The notes under the pieces: model-generated | The model's input: the letters and a program-made list of their open reading frames with translations, nothing else | The model's database searches: none | Told to the model about the DNA's origin: nothing | Origin: Leucogyrophana mollusca | Lineage: Eukaryota > Basidiomycota > Agaricomycetes > Boletales | Direction: 5' to 3' | DNA length: 64,000 bases | NCBI GenBank assembly: GCA_021014945.1 | Contig: MU266332.1 | Location: forward strand, 1 to 64,000 | Shown here: piece after piece, positions 47,240-59,196 of the stretch | Numbering within the stretch: position 1 is the stretch's first letter | Layout: each line of letters starts with the position of its first letter | Made by a program: the position numbers and the translations under genes

Positions 47240-48151
47240 ATGCCCGAGCACCCAGAAGCCTACGATTCACAGGAAACGGACGCCTTGAACGTTGATGAAG
47301 ATGCCTCTACACAGCCAATGTTTGCTCCTTTCGTACTGGATTGACATCTGACACTGACGAGCTGCTGTACCCAGACCTACGCGCTCGATATACGCGCTCA
47401 CTCGCAGCGAGATGACCAAAGGCATTGCGAACCGCTTCGTACACTCCCGCACCTATATCCTTCTGTATCTCGGGATGGCCGCGCTGTCCGTAACGACGGT
47501 CGTGTTGAGTCTCTCGGACGGATGTCCAGGGTTACCCTTCTACATCTTGGAGTTCATCATCAATACGACAATGATTCTGGAAGTTGGCGTGCGTTTCGTT
47601 GCATTCGGCCGGGTGAATTTAACCATCAAACTCCTAGCCTTGTTTGTAACTTACATTGACTGCAGCAATTCTGGAAATCACCATTTAATGTGGTCGACCT
47701 TATCCTTACCTTGTTCTGTGCGATAACGTTGCTGGTGATAACGTTCGCCGGCTGTGGTTCGACCAGCAAACAGGAAGAGCTTTTAGATACCTTGTTGCTT
47801 ATGACGCGTAACGTCCTGCAGTTCGGCCGCTTAGCCGCCGTTATGAGACAGTACGTCCAGTCCAATTTGGGAAAATATCTTGTTCTGATTTTGGGCAGGT
47901 CTGGCCAGTCAATTTTTTCGCGACCTAAACCTATCGACATCTCTGCAGTTCGGAGAGCCGGTTATACCAGCCTCGATATCGACCTGGAAGATGAGGAGGA
48001 AGACCCGGAACTCGGGCGACCACTTGTGCACAACCCCGTGTTGTTTGATGCACAAGGCGACGAGCGACCCAGCAGGATGTCGGACATGCCTTTGGCAGCA
48101 CAGGCTGCGCATGACAGAGACGACGAGGATGTCTGGGCGGAGTTGGGTTGA
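47240..48151 (+). CDS. Four-helix Ion_trans-like membrane protein
   Basis: The model has four exons. The ATG at 47240 reads MPEHPEAYDSQETDALNVDE. A 55-nt intron (47320-47374) gives PIPTRSIYALTRSEMTKGIA. Helices then follow: TYILLYLGMAALSVTTVVLS, LPFYILEFIINTTMILEVGV, and after the next intron KSPFNVVDLILTLFCAITLL (S3-like), then LLLMTRNVLQFGRLAAVMRQ (S4-like with three Arg, spaced 7 and 6). No S5-S6 pore follows. The tail is acidic (LEDEEEDPELG) and ends at 48151. The layout of S1-S4 with an Asn/Asp on S3 resembles the Ion_trans superfamily, so a pore-less voltage-sensor-type or vacuolar membrane protein is likely; whether it senses voltage is unknown. Confidence 0.75.
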
Positions 48152-49697
48152 GCGAGTGAGCTACTGACTGCTGCTATCTCTCCTTATAGACTATCTTTCT
48201 GCGGCACACATATAAATCTACGCTGGAAAATATTCATACCCCTGAGAACGAAATATGGATTTTCAACGTCGCGATGACCTGCCGTTGACATTTACGAACT
48301 CTCCACAACGAGTTTCCGCACATCGCCACGCCGTGCCATATTTGAGAATGCTTCTGGGATTTGAGGCCGTGGATTAAGCGCAACTAGATTCCGAGTTTTC
48401 GGGTCACTACTTCAAGTAGACAAGGCTTGCCTTAAATACGACAAGCATGTGGTGGACACTCGATGCTCTACCCACTAGCTCCGGGGTCGATGCGACTTGA
48501 TGCTGCACTAGTGGCCAAAACCCACTTGGACCCCGTGATGATCCAATGGCCATGACCTGCGCGGTCACAAGGCAAACCGATTCGGCACGGGTGCCGTTGT
48601 CCAGTTTGGACGGTCCCTTGCTGGGACAGCGATCGGGGCCGCAGCTGCTGGCGCATTTACGGTGTCGGCGGCGGTACCGTGTCGGGTGGAATGGATGAGA
48701 TATCGTATTCAACGGCATGAGCCCTTATATCATATTACCCAATCGAGGCATGCTGACCAAGACAATATCTGATCGACAAGGTGTGTGTGTGGGTGGACAT
48801 AGAGGATATTTTGGACAGGTCGGTGTTGCAGCGCTCGAGGACGACAACGACAAGCAGCGTGGCTGGCGACAGAACCGAAGTACCTTGCTGGACTACTATA
48901 GCGGGCTGAGTTGGCAGGTGGCAGGGAAGCCTCGAGATCACAAGGGACTTACCACTTCAGGTACGGTGCGGCACCAATTCATATCAGCGTGTATCGGTCA
49001 GCGATATTGTAATTGAAATAATCTCCACAGGTCAATAAACTGATGACTTGGTTGCACAGATCAGACATCGAATGATATCACGTCTCTGCCTCGGTGAGAA
49101 CTGTGATGGGGGCCACGATCCGAGTCAGTGGCGAGTGCGTGGGATGATGGAGAGGACGGCCTGAGAAGGGAGAACGTTCGAGGGGACTGACCTCACGGCT
49201 GGCTGAGGACGGAACGATGATTTCCCTGAGAGATAGACGTCAGAAATTCGAATGTGATCTCTGACTATTTTATTTTGGATACTTGTTTGGGCTGAGCCGA
49301 AGGGCCGAATGTCCGCGAGCCGCATCGTCAAAGATTACGACGGGTACGTAAATATTGGGTGCAGATTCCGCAAATAATAATATACGGTTTCTACGGAAAT
49401 CAGACTGTGCCTTTCGTTGCCGTCCGTTTCTGTTTTTTCACTCTTTCCGTCCACTGACAGCCTTCAGTCCACATCAAACTAGCCACCAAGGATCGTCTCA
49501 ATGTGCCATAGCTCGTCCTAGGTTTTTCTGTCCAAGTCCACGCAAAGTACAAGCCACTTTACTTTGCTTACAGCTATACCGTCTGCCTTTCCTTGTCTCT
49601 ATTCTCCCCGCCAAACAGCCCTTGTACCTTTACCGGGCATCTATCTTTTGCCCTGTCTCATACGCTCATTTCTCCATAGACACCAGCACTCTCCTTC
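48152..49697. other. Intergenic region; promoter of the disordered protein gene on the right
   Basis: No protein gene is supportable. Around 48440-48500 (minus strand) a D-arm-like piece (AGCTAGTGGGTAGAGCA) occurs, but no T-arm follows. A short GT-rich run lies near 48780. From about 49380 the plus strand is strongly pyrimidine-rich, as expected of a promoter/5' UTR. Confidence 0.4.
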
Positions 49698-52160
49698 ATG
49701 TCATCTGCACGACAATGGTTCTCGAAACGAGTCCACAACCCGCCCTCAAAAGCTGCCAAGGATATTGGTCGTTCCATGTCAACAGAAAAACTTCCTTTGC
49801 ATGTTGACACCACCAAGTCTCCCCCCGGCTTCAAGTTCAATACCTTCGCTGCGGTCATGGGTAAAAAGCCGAAGAAACAACACTCGGCTTTTCCCATACA
49901 GGATCCCCCAGTATCCCCTATCAACAGTCCATCCGCCATTGACCCCCCAAACGCCCCACGATACACCAATAGACCTCCCGCAAAGTCCATCTCATCGACC
50001 GTGCGCTCTACTGATGAGTCCCTCGACTTACGAACACCGTCCGACGTCCCTCGCGATCGAATATCGTTTCCCCGTTCGGTCCTGACCTTGTCAGATCCCG
50101 ACCCCTTTGCTGCCGGAGCCATAGCTCTGCCGCATACGATGTCGGATCCAGCAAGGCTTTCTGTATACTCGGACACTTCACTGCACGAGATTTTTGCGAG
50201 CAAGAGTGAACCTGCCGTTCCCTTTAGGCATCCCTCTCTCACCTCGAGTTCGTCACACTCTCATTACAGTAGTGGGCCTATCTCGCCCGATATGCCTAAA
50301 GCGCCCCTTTCCCCTTCTGCCGACGACCGAAGCTTATCGCCTAGGTGAGCCCGTCCCTCCTCCCTACCACCGATGTAAGTCGCCTGACAATTCTATAGGC
50401 AACACGCAGAACGCAGCGAGCGCAACCGCGCGCCAGGCCGCTCTTGGGACTGTATCCCCAAGCCCACGCTCAATAAATCAGGTTCCGTAGCGACACTTAC
50501 GGACAAGAACCGTGGACACGATTCTCCTACAACCGGGAGACCACCCTCTCGTCCTAGAGGTTATACAGAATCTGGTTCATCGCGGAGTACGCCGACTATG
50601 AACAGGCCCGCTCGAAATGGCTCTACGCCTCCATCGAGTGCAACGACCCTTTCTCCTCCTGCCTTACCACGCCCGCTCACTCGCCAGTTGTCCAATTCTA
50701 GGATCGCTGTTGTTCCTCCGACTGCTCCTCCTGCGCACGAACTCCCACCTCCTCCGGCCGCCGTCGATAACCCCGACGACGGCGTAGATGATGATTCTCC
50801 TGTGACCTTTTCTGGGTCTGGGTCGTCATCTAGCATCTCCTTTGCCTCTTCAAGTTCGTCTATGAGAGACCTTGAAGAGGAGGATTATTATAATTCGCGG
50901 TATAAGCCTTTAAAGGATAGGAGTCCAGGCATGGACCGTGAATTCGGGACAATGCGTCGACCGCTCAAGGTCACGGGGCACGATTCTGATGCGGATATAA
51001 TTCCTCCGCAATCACCGTCAAATAGCCGGCATCCCACACTCACCCATTGCCTAAAGAAATCGCTCTCGCACCAGACCCTGCAAAAGCCTAAGCCAGGGTC
51101 AAGTAGTGCGCCTGTCGAGGCGCAAGACTCGAAGGAGAAAGCGGTGAGGAAACAACGCTCATTTCACCAGTCCCGTTTAAACGCTCCCCCACTCCCTCCT
51201 CTTCGTCATGCCAACTCATACACTCCCACTCCTTCTTCCGCATCCGATTCCCCGAGTTCTGCTGATGCGCGGCGAGGGAACCCGCCGCAGCCAGTGCGAA
51301 AACGCCTATTTTCTGGGTCAGGTCAACGCCAGCCCTCGACTTCGACAACGACTGACGAGGACATGCGGTCCGTGTTCAGTCTGCCAACGGAGGTTGATCG
51401 TGCTCGCGTGACCGCCACTCGAACCACTGCATCCCTTTTGGACGAGCCCGTCTCCGATAATATGTCTACCAGCACACACTCCGCGGGGGAATATGTGCCA
51501 CAGCACATCATGTCCCCCGCAGAAATGCTGAAGGTAGAGGCGTGCGTACAGAGCGAATTTGAGGCCAAGTACAGGGACGCGCTGCAAAATCGTCAGCGGG
51601 GAGTGTCGTTCACGTCTGCGTCGACCCCACTGCTTAATGCGTATGTGAAGGAAGGCTTATCAGCTGCTCCAACATCATTTCCGCGCCTGGCGCCTACGCG
51701 GAGCGCTTCGACCGCTGGAAGGGGCCCTCATACCCTCCCGCGACTTACAACACGACCATCGACAGCGCAAGGAGATTCAACAGCATCTACGATGTCTTCG
51801 CCTGCCACTACTTCACCTTCTTCGGCGTGCCCCATTGTGGGACTGTCTCCCCCACCGCGCGCACGCACTCGACCGCATACTGCCGAGACCACTTATAACG
51901 ATGCATCGAGTAGTAGGCGGTCGAGTAATGTCCCCTTTAATCCCTTGACGCCTCCACCACCGCGCAAGAGAAATATTCGCACCTCCTTGATAGGGGAACG
52001 TGCTACTCCACACAAGTCGATGATGCGGAAACCTTCATTCCTGGATATCACCGATGATGGGCCTTCATATGAAGACGGCAGCTTCCTGGATTTTGACAGC
52101 GGAAAGGAATCTCTTGATCTCTCTCGAGGTACAGACGATGAAACGGACATCATTCGTTAA
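49698..52160 (+). CDS. Long Ser/Pro-rich disordered protein
   Basis: Two exons, 49698-50344 and 50399-52160, total 2409 nt (802 aa), with one 54-nt intron in phase. It is rich in Ser, Pro, Thr and Arg throughout with proline runs (HELPPPPAAVD, PPPPRKRN) and Ser runs; there is no globular domain. A short helical segment around SPAEMLKVEACVQSEFEAKY, followed by RDALQNRQRGVSFTS, is the most ordered part and probably the conserved core. The basic N-terminus (MSSARQWFSKRVHNP) and the acidic end (GTDDETDIIR) stand out. Such proteins are common in basidiomycetes and often act in polarity, cytoskeleton or signalling; no specific function can be given. Confidence 0.75.
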
Positions 52161-52530
52161 TTGGGCCGTTGCTGTTCCAAGTCCACTTGCTTTTAATCTT
52201 TATTCTGTTCATTATTTCTACCTACACTACCATAGTTTGCGCATTTTGCGCTTATATACTGATGTCTTCGTTGTGCTTGTTTTATTAGATTACATCCATA
52301 CTCGTACTTTCTTTTATGCTCACCCTCATTGTCTGTTGTTCTCTCCCCTTCCAATAAACGGAATTTTGCCTCTGGCAATCAACGCCGAACGCCCCTAAAC
52401 CCGTAGGGCCACGTTCATGTCGGATGTCAGATCATCATCTCAAAAGATATTCCGCTGGCCGAGGTTACATATTACAAGTGATTATGAGTGCAAGTCAGAA
52501 AGTAGGTTGGCAACGGGTAGCGTCTCTCGA

Positions 52531-55500
52531 TCAATCCGTCTCGTCAGTATGGTAGCCCGCACGCCTCATCGCGCCCAAGCGGTGTCTCGCAGCACCCAGC
52601 TCCTTCTCCAGCTTCAATATGTCAACCTGCTGCTCCATCTCCCGCCTCTTGAACTCCATAACGGCCATATTCTTGTAGTCCACGTCTTCTTCCGCAGCCT
52701 GCTTCGCAGATACAGCCTTGACTTGCCTGACAAGGGCTTTGCAGGCGTCTGTTACTGCCTTGGCAGCAAGCTCCAGACGCTCTTGTGTCTTGGACATCAG
52801 GTTCGCCTTGACACGCGAGGCTGCTACGAGTTGTGCGGTAGCAGCAGCAACCTCATTTGACGCGACAATCAGCTGTTCCAGCGAGTGGGTGCCGGAAAGA
52901 ACGCCATCGGCGCTCTCAATAAGCAGGCCAGTAGCAAACGCGACGGCTTTCGCGGCAGAGATAAGGCCCTCTGTCCATCTGTTGTTCCGCTTGTAGAACT
53001 GCTGCACCGAGCTTGACCCCCGTCCTTGGGCGACAATCTCCTGCTGCGATTCCGTGGCAGCTTGGATAAGACGGGCAATGGCGTTCGTGATCGCCATTGC
53101 GGCGGACAAGATCGAGTCATGAACCTGCAAATCGACAGCACTGAAACGCGAAGAGTCGCGAGGGCGGGCCATGAGCTCTTGGAGGCGCTGTGTGGCGGCC
53201 TCAATAGCTTGTGCGGCTCCCAGCATTTCCTGCTCCACGATGTCGCCAATATCGCCATTGGCGCGTGCCAAAGCCCCTCCTTTCGCGCCCTTGGGTACGA
53301 GGCCATCAACGACCTCCGACAGTCTTGTCAGAGCTCCCCGAGCTTCACTGTTGTTGCGCATCGACACTTCCTTTCTTTGTGCGGGCTGCAGGAGGTCGAG
53401 TTTGTATGACTGCAGATTGAGGAAGAAGCGCAAGCCGACATCGCCGGCTGTTTTTGCAACAGCGATAATCTTGTCAGAGGCGTCGTCGTCATTAGCAAGG
53501 CGCGTGATGCCTTTCGAGTTGATCAGGACGTCTGAGAGGACCTGCGCAAACTCGTTGGCGCCCTTGATAACGTCAACGTGGTCGCCCCCGATATCTCCAC
53601 CAAGGTGGAGATTAAAGATTGTCGCAAAATCAGTGGCATTGTTGATGGCTTTTTCGATCATGGAAAGCGTGTACTCAGGAGTTGAGTTGATGTTACCGGC
53701 TTGTGTGGGAGATTCAAGCTCATAGATCGCGTCGTCCACTTTCTGTACACATGCTTGGAGGATTGAATCTGCAAGGTGCGCACGTCAGATAAGCTCAAGG
53801 GCTGGTGAGGGACACCTGCTCACCGATGATCTGATTCAACTTCTTCCTGTTATCGAGAATGAGAGTGTCAATCTGGGCATTCGTGGCCTCCTCGCTGATG
53901 CCCTGGGTCTAAGCATGCCGTAAGTATCCATGTCACCTGCACGACTTGTGCTGTGGACTTACTTGTTGCGCCTCTGACAGCTGCTGTATCGTGCTGTCCA
54001 TCCCTTCTTGCAAAATCATGATTTCCTGATCTTTCTCTTCTCTGAGACGCTCCAGATCGCCACTGGAACTGTCTAATTTGACAAGCAGATCATCGATCTG
54101 AAGTTGTTTGGCCTGGAGAACATATTTGAGCGAAAAGGTAGACGAAATATGACAATATCCTAACCCGTAACGAGTCCTCGAGTTCTGAAAGTTGTCGATT
54201 ATATTTGCTTAGGACGTTGGAGACTTCGGAACTCTTCGAGCGAGTGGCGTCCTCTGCCCGTTCATTGGCGAAGCTGAGTTCACGTCGAATCCGATCCAAG
54301 TCATCCTTGTGCGACGCTTTTTGTCGATCAACATCGAAACGTGCGCGGTCACGTTCGCGAATCATATCGGCCAGCTCGAGATTCTTGGCCTTGAGGTCCC
54401 GCTCCATCCGCTCCATCCTGTCCACGGCCTCTTGGGCAGAGTTGGCCTTGAGCTGCATCTGCTTAAATTTAGCGAGCATGTCCAGATGTTCCGTCCGGAG
54501 CTGACTGTACAGCTTGGCGAGTGCTTCGTATTTGTTGCGCCATAGCGTGACTTGATCTTGCAGTTGTTTGATCATATCATCTTTCGATGCCATTTGCGCA
54601 TTGACATTGGCGGTAATTCCACCAAGTTCACCCTCCAAAGCTTTCACTCGCTGGATTTGAAAGCTTGTGAGCCAGTATTGACAGAAAAAGCGCGGTCGGT
54701 CTTACCCGGTCGTATTGCTCAAGGAGAAGCTGGTCCCGTTCGTATTGGCCTCTCATAGCAAGCAGCTCCCTCTCGTAATCCGAGACCTGTTGCGCGGCTT
54801 GATTGTTGTACTGCATCATCTGCTGCTGCATGAGCTGCTCTTGTGCCAGTCGCTCGCGTTCCGCTTGTTCCTGCTGTCGTTGCTCGAACTCGCGCTGTTG
54901 CTGGGCTTCCATTTCTAACCGACGGCGCTCCTCGGCTTCCCTTTGTGCTTGCAATGCGGCCTGTTGGTCTTCGTACTGTTTCAGCATACGCGCTTGTTCG
55001 CTGACTGCTGCAGCATCAGGTGAAGGAGCGACAGGAGGTGGTGTTGGTGATCGGGCAGCTGTCCTCGGGCGGGCCGGGAGATCTGGAGCGGAGCCTGTGT
55101 CCATCAAGTTCGGGGGTTCCTGTCAACATGTTCAACAGCACGCCGCGGAGGGAATCGTGGTTGTACTCACCTGACCCAGTTTCGGAACGTTGATCAAGCC
55201 GGTCAGATACTTTAGGTTCGAGCATTCGTAGTAGAACTTTCGTAAACTATAATGTTGTGAACTGAAGCGTTGGCGCAGAGGCTCAAGCGCCTCAACGTCA
55301 TTCGTTCCTGCGAGGACAATTGTCAATAGCTAATCTTGTCTTCGAGTGTGTACGTACTCCGGTGCATAGCTCTTAGCATGCTGGTGATAAACCGATATAT
55401 TCCCCAACTTTCTTTCACCAAGGGAACCAAGGCAGAGATACGACACTCATTGTTGGCGGAGTGTCTGAAGTGGGCGAATACCATTCTTTGGAAGGACTCG

Positions 55501-56325
55501 ATCTGGTCTTGTAGGCCCATCAGGTCTGATATAGTCTCATAGCTACCAAGCTATCAGGAAATGCTCCTTCAGCTAACCGAGGGAGCACCTACCCTTCGTT
55601 GGGATCATCGATTCCTTTGAGTGAAATATATTCCTCGTATTCAAACAAACCATTGAACTCCGGTCTCAAACGGTGGAAACGAAGCTTAGCCAAGATGAAC
55701 TGGACGTAGGTCCTAATTAATGACCCATAACCTGAGGATGATGTCACGCCAGAGGAAATGATCCATCACGGAAGAGCGTACCTCGCTGACCGTCCGTGCC
55801 CAAGGTTCTTGCACAGGTTTCCAGCCAGCCTGTTTGACCGTGGGCTTCCTTGATAGTCTGCATAGAGACACATGGCTCAGTCCATGACGAAAGCGGAGAC
55901 CTGGACAACGCACAATTGGGTGACCCTCCTGGAGAACCTTGTGAACAGTGATAAGTGCTTTGAATGTCTGCACTTCGTCGGACAGTATAGGTTGTACTCG
56001 TAGGCCACTCCAGAACGATATTGAGCTATGATAATCCCAAGTATAGACGATACATTCTGCCTGGGGTCTGAACTGCTGTCCCGGCAATGACGTGGTGATC
56101 GCACTCACTTCGGACGTGCTTTTGTTTTGGCGCGCTCTCTTCCGGACTGGTGGCTTTCTTGATATTTACTACGAGCTCCTGCTCAGCTTTGTCTTTGTCC
56201 ACCGGTCGGGTTGGGTAATGCACATCGTCAGCATCCATATCGAAACCATTTGGACGTCGTCGGGTTGACCTGAAGCACGAAGGACGGTCAGTGTAAGCAT
56301 TCAGCCTCGATTTGATGCATACATG
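52531..56325 (-). CDS. SLA2: Endocytic adaptor SLA2/END4 (HIP1R-type, ANTH plus I/LWEQ)
   Basis: Links clathrin-coated endocytic sites to actin. It has about twelve exons and roughly 1,030 aa. N-terminus MSTRRRPNGFDMDADDVHY; the initiator ATG is split by a 54-nt intron (AT at 56324-56325, G at 56269). The ANTH domain has VVNIKKATSPEESAPKQKHV, KCIVYTWDYHSS and FKALITVHKVLQEGHP. After a Pro-rich linker (ARSPTPPPVAPSP) comes a long Gln/Glu-rich coiled coil (about residues 330-640). The C-terminal THATCH/I-LWEQ actin-binding module reads ANEFAQVLSDVLINSKGITR, LGAAQAIEAATQRLQELMA, HDSILSAAMAITNAIARLI and SNEVAAATAQLVAASRVKA. The stop is at 52531. If initiation used the downstream Met, only a few residues would be lost. 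Divergent from SHY1. Confidence 0.92.
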
Positions 56326-56504
56326 GCTTTCGAATAATCAACGTCGAGACGTCGAGAGTATAGCTGAAACTTTTGGTGGTGGTTTGGGAGTATTACGAGC
56401 CTGAGGGCGCGCAGTCTTGTATTTCACCAAGCAACAATTCGTGGGAATCTCTGATCGTCACCGCTTGTCCACAGTCCATTACACTTTCATAGTTACTTGG
56501 CGAA

Positions 56505-57555
56505 ATGTTTTCTGCTCTGCGGTCCGCAGTATCGCAGCGCAGAATCCCTGCTGTGAAGCCAAGCATGCGCTTCAACGAGATCCCAACTCGGCGCTTTGTT
56601 CACGCTGAGGGGTCTCCGACTCCGGCACCCTCCACATACACGGCTCGTAAGGATTCTTGGTATACCCCGACCGTCCTAGTCTTGGGTTTTATTCCCATCT
56701 TCACATTTGCGCTCGGCACATGGCAGCTCCAGCGCCTCCAATGGAAGGTTGCCCTGATCGACGAACTCGAGGAAAAACTGCACCGTGAACCTATCGTGCT
56801 CCCGAAACGAGTAAAGTGCGGGCGCGTTTACCTTCGAATCCCATTCGGCATCTAAACGGGCTCTGCTCAAAAGTCTTTCTGTAGTCCCGGAGTTTGTATA
56901 CCGAAGGGTCTTGCTACGAGGGAGATGGGACCACAAACACTCCATGCTCTTGGGTCCGCGCGTCCGTGACGGAGTCCATGGCTATCACGTCGTAACCCCG
57001 CTTGTTAGGTCCGATGGGTCTACGGTGCTCGTGGACAGAGGATTCATCTCAAAGGATTTTGCTACCAACTTCGTGCGCGGAGATGACGGAGAAGTTGAGA
57101 TGACGGGCATGCTTAGGACCTCCCATACGCGAAACAATTTTACTCCAGACAACCGGCCGGAAGAGGGACAGTGGTACTGGGCAGACGTTGAGGGCATGGC
57201 CGAGTATGCCGGCGGCGAGCAAGCTCATGTCCAGCCTGTCTTCATTGAGGAAATCTTTAGTAGGTCATCCTAGCTCGGAAAATGACCTCTAACCGTAATT
57301 ACCATTGAAGATGGTCACGCTGGTGACGCATCAACACGGCTGAACAAAGGTATACCACTTGGACGCGCTCCCACTGTTGACGTGAGGAATGCGCACCTCT
57401 CGTACGTCATTACATGGTTAGCACGCATGTCCTTCCTTGTTTCTATGTTGACCATGCCCTGCAGGTATTCCCTGTCGGTGTTCACGGCGGCTATGCTAGC
57501 ACGATTGGTGGTGAAGAGAAGGGCACAAAAGCTCGTGCGACCGCTTCCACGTTAA
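56505..57555 (+). CDS. SHY1: SURF1/Shy1 cytochrome c oxidase assembly factor
   Basis: Inner-mitochondrial-membrane protein required for assembling complex IV, binding the Cox1 intermediate and heme. About five exons encode about 300 aa from the ATG at 56505 to the TAA at 57553-57555. The N-terminus (MFSALRSAVSQRRIPAVKPS) is a targeting peptide. A first transmembrane helix, WYTPTVLVLGFIPIFTFALG, is followed by the SURF1 signature TWQLQRLQWK. Next come FVYRRVLLRGRWDHKHSML, GPRVRDGVHGYHVVTPL and STVLVDRGFISKDFA. After further introns come GIPLGRAPTVDVRNAHLSYV, then ITWYSLSVFTAAMLARLV with the second helix and a basic end. The start is about 180 nt from that of SLA2 on the other strand. Confidence 0.92.
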
Positions 57556-57990
57556 AACACGTGTCTAGGCCAGTCTCTGGTGTAGGACCATAACTTAGAC
57601 GAACTGCTGATCTACCCTCCTACGTAATTTCTGTAAAAGGATGAAAGCTGTCATTACTTGGTGTTCAACGCTGGTGTGCCACCCTGAGCATGATCGCACT
57701 CGTACCGCCACTTCCTTTGTTCGCCATCGAAACGGATGCATACGACAGTTTTCGCCCAACAATGTCTTTCAGCTTTGGTACACGCTTTGGCTGGCTTGCA
57801 TGAATGGCAGTGCGTATCTATGGTTGATGGTAATTGTGCTCGATGTGGATGTGCCACCGTGTGGACGAGCTCTTTTTGCTTGCATGTATATAAGAAGCTG
57901 AGCCCCTCCCCCCTCCCAGTACAGCATCTCCGACATACACACACTACACCTCTGCAACACCTTGCTCTTCCATCTAGACTCAAGTCCGCG
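57556..57990. other. Intergenic region with the promoter of the next gene
   Basis: There is no gene; short open frames here are unconvincing. The distal part holds a TATA box and a pyrimidine-rich 5' leader (CCCCTCCCCCCTCCC near 57902). Confidence 0.45.
57887..57894 (+). promoter_or_regulatory. TATA box
   Basis: TATATAAG lies about 97 nt upstream of the ATG at 57991 and is followed by a C/T-rich leader. This is a strong match to the TATA consensus at a usual fungal distance and suggests a regulated gene. Confidence 0.65.
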
Positions 57991-58891
57991 ATGCCTGGCC
58001 CTATGTATATCGATTCCCGCTTTGAGACGCACGACGCGCCTCGTCATCACCAAACCATATCCCACCGCCGCACGCGAACATCGTCGGTGTCCGCTATAAG
58101 TCCTAGTCGGGCTCGCAAATACGCGCGTGATGCCGAGCAGGCGCGATATAACGCCCCACTTCAACACGCATTTAGCCCAGAATACTCGATGACATGGCGG
58201 GACCTTGGTCCGCGCGACGAGTGGGCAGTGGCACAGAGAGAACAAGGTGCGCAAGGCGCGTCTTTCTGTAAAGCAGCTTCTAAATAGCCACCCGTATCCA
58301 GAGAGAGTGATCCAAGAAGAGGCAGAGCGGGCATTGTACTATCATAGGCGGGCTGGGGAACGCAAGTCGCGTGAACAGCGCGCCTCCATTGATCGCAGCT
58401 ACTCACGTGGCACCATGCCCAGCCTTACCCGCCGAGGATCTGTCTCCTCCCCTGATAGTCATGGCCCAAGAACCCCGACCCACTCTACGCGGTACCGCTC
58501 TTCAAGACCATCCGAATACCCCTCAGGGCAGAGAGACCATAGTCATAAGAATCGCGTCCCAGCTTACACATTCCCTGGTGAGCAACGCCTTTGTCGGCTC
58601 AAGCGTAGTATAGCACTGAACATAAATCCAGGTCACTCGTCTGCTCAAGTTTTCCCACACCCTCCACCAGAGGGTCGGTGTTCTCTGGATGCGGCGCGCG
58701 TTGCAGTCTGCACTGTGGTGACGCCCGCAGCCAGGCCGCGCAAGACTTCCATTCTAGCCCGACTGAATCCATTCGGCAGATCACGCACCACATCCATGTC
58801 CGAGATTCATCACCATTATCATGGAGTCGTGGCGGACTCACTCCAGCCTGGGAGGTCACGCCGCATGTCCACAACCCCGTCGCGTAGGTAG
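57991..58891 (+). CDS. Basic, Ser-rich hypothetical protein
   Basis: From the ATG at 57991 (MPGPMYIDSRFETHD) the first exon ends after DEWAVAQREQ at 58246. A 55-nt intron (58247-58301, donor GGTGCGC, acceptor TATCCAG) joins to ERVIQEEAERALYYHRRAGE. A second intron (about 58579-58632) joins FPG to HSSAQVFPHPPPE, and a further intron near 58676-58736 is possible before RPRKTSILARLNPFGRSRTT. The stop is at 58889-58891. The protein is rich in Arg, Ser, His and Pro and presumably disordered apart from the ERVIQEEAERALYYHRRAGE helix. No family recognised. It has a clear TATA box, so expression is probably regulated. Confidence 0.6.
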
Positions 58892-59196
58892 TTGGCTCTC
58901 CAACAGTACTCTCACGCTGTGTATTTTCCTACCGATATCACTTTACACGAATTTCTAGAGCATAGACGTAGGAACTCGTACTCTAGTATTACCCCCAAGC
59001 ATTAATGCACTGCTTTATTGTGGTTGCCCTCGTTATAATCACACGGTAGCGAATCACGTGAGCGTGCCACGGCTCTGATGGCATCCGCTGTCAGGGCCGT
59101 CCTGTTTCTTTAAGCTCTGTCCTCCTTCTTTCCTTTACCTTCACTGTGACTTGGGTGTGCTGAGCATCAGACGGCGGCTGCTACAGTCTATAGCGT
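58892..59196. other. Intergenic region, no gene seen
   Basis: This separates the two co-oriented genes. A C/T-rich segment near 59110-59150 precedes the next start and suits a promoter/leader. No other signal was seen. Confidence 0.4.

Noticed and set aside
48440..48500. Possible tRNA or tRNA-derived SINE on the minus strand
   Set aside because: Only a D-arm-like segment is present; no matching acceptor stem, anticodon loop or GTTCGA T-arm follows.
49016..49370. Open frames in the 48.2-49.7 kb gap as possible genes
   Set aside because: They are short, lack splice-compatible neighbours, and have no recognisable motif or protein-like composition.
58240..58302. Apparent frameshift in an AG repeat near 58235
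   Set aside because: A 55-nt intron (58247-58301) explains the change of frame and gives a smooth helix ERVIQEEAERAL.
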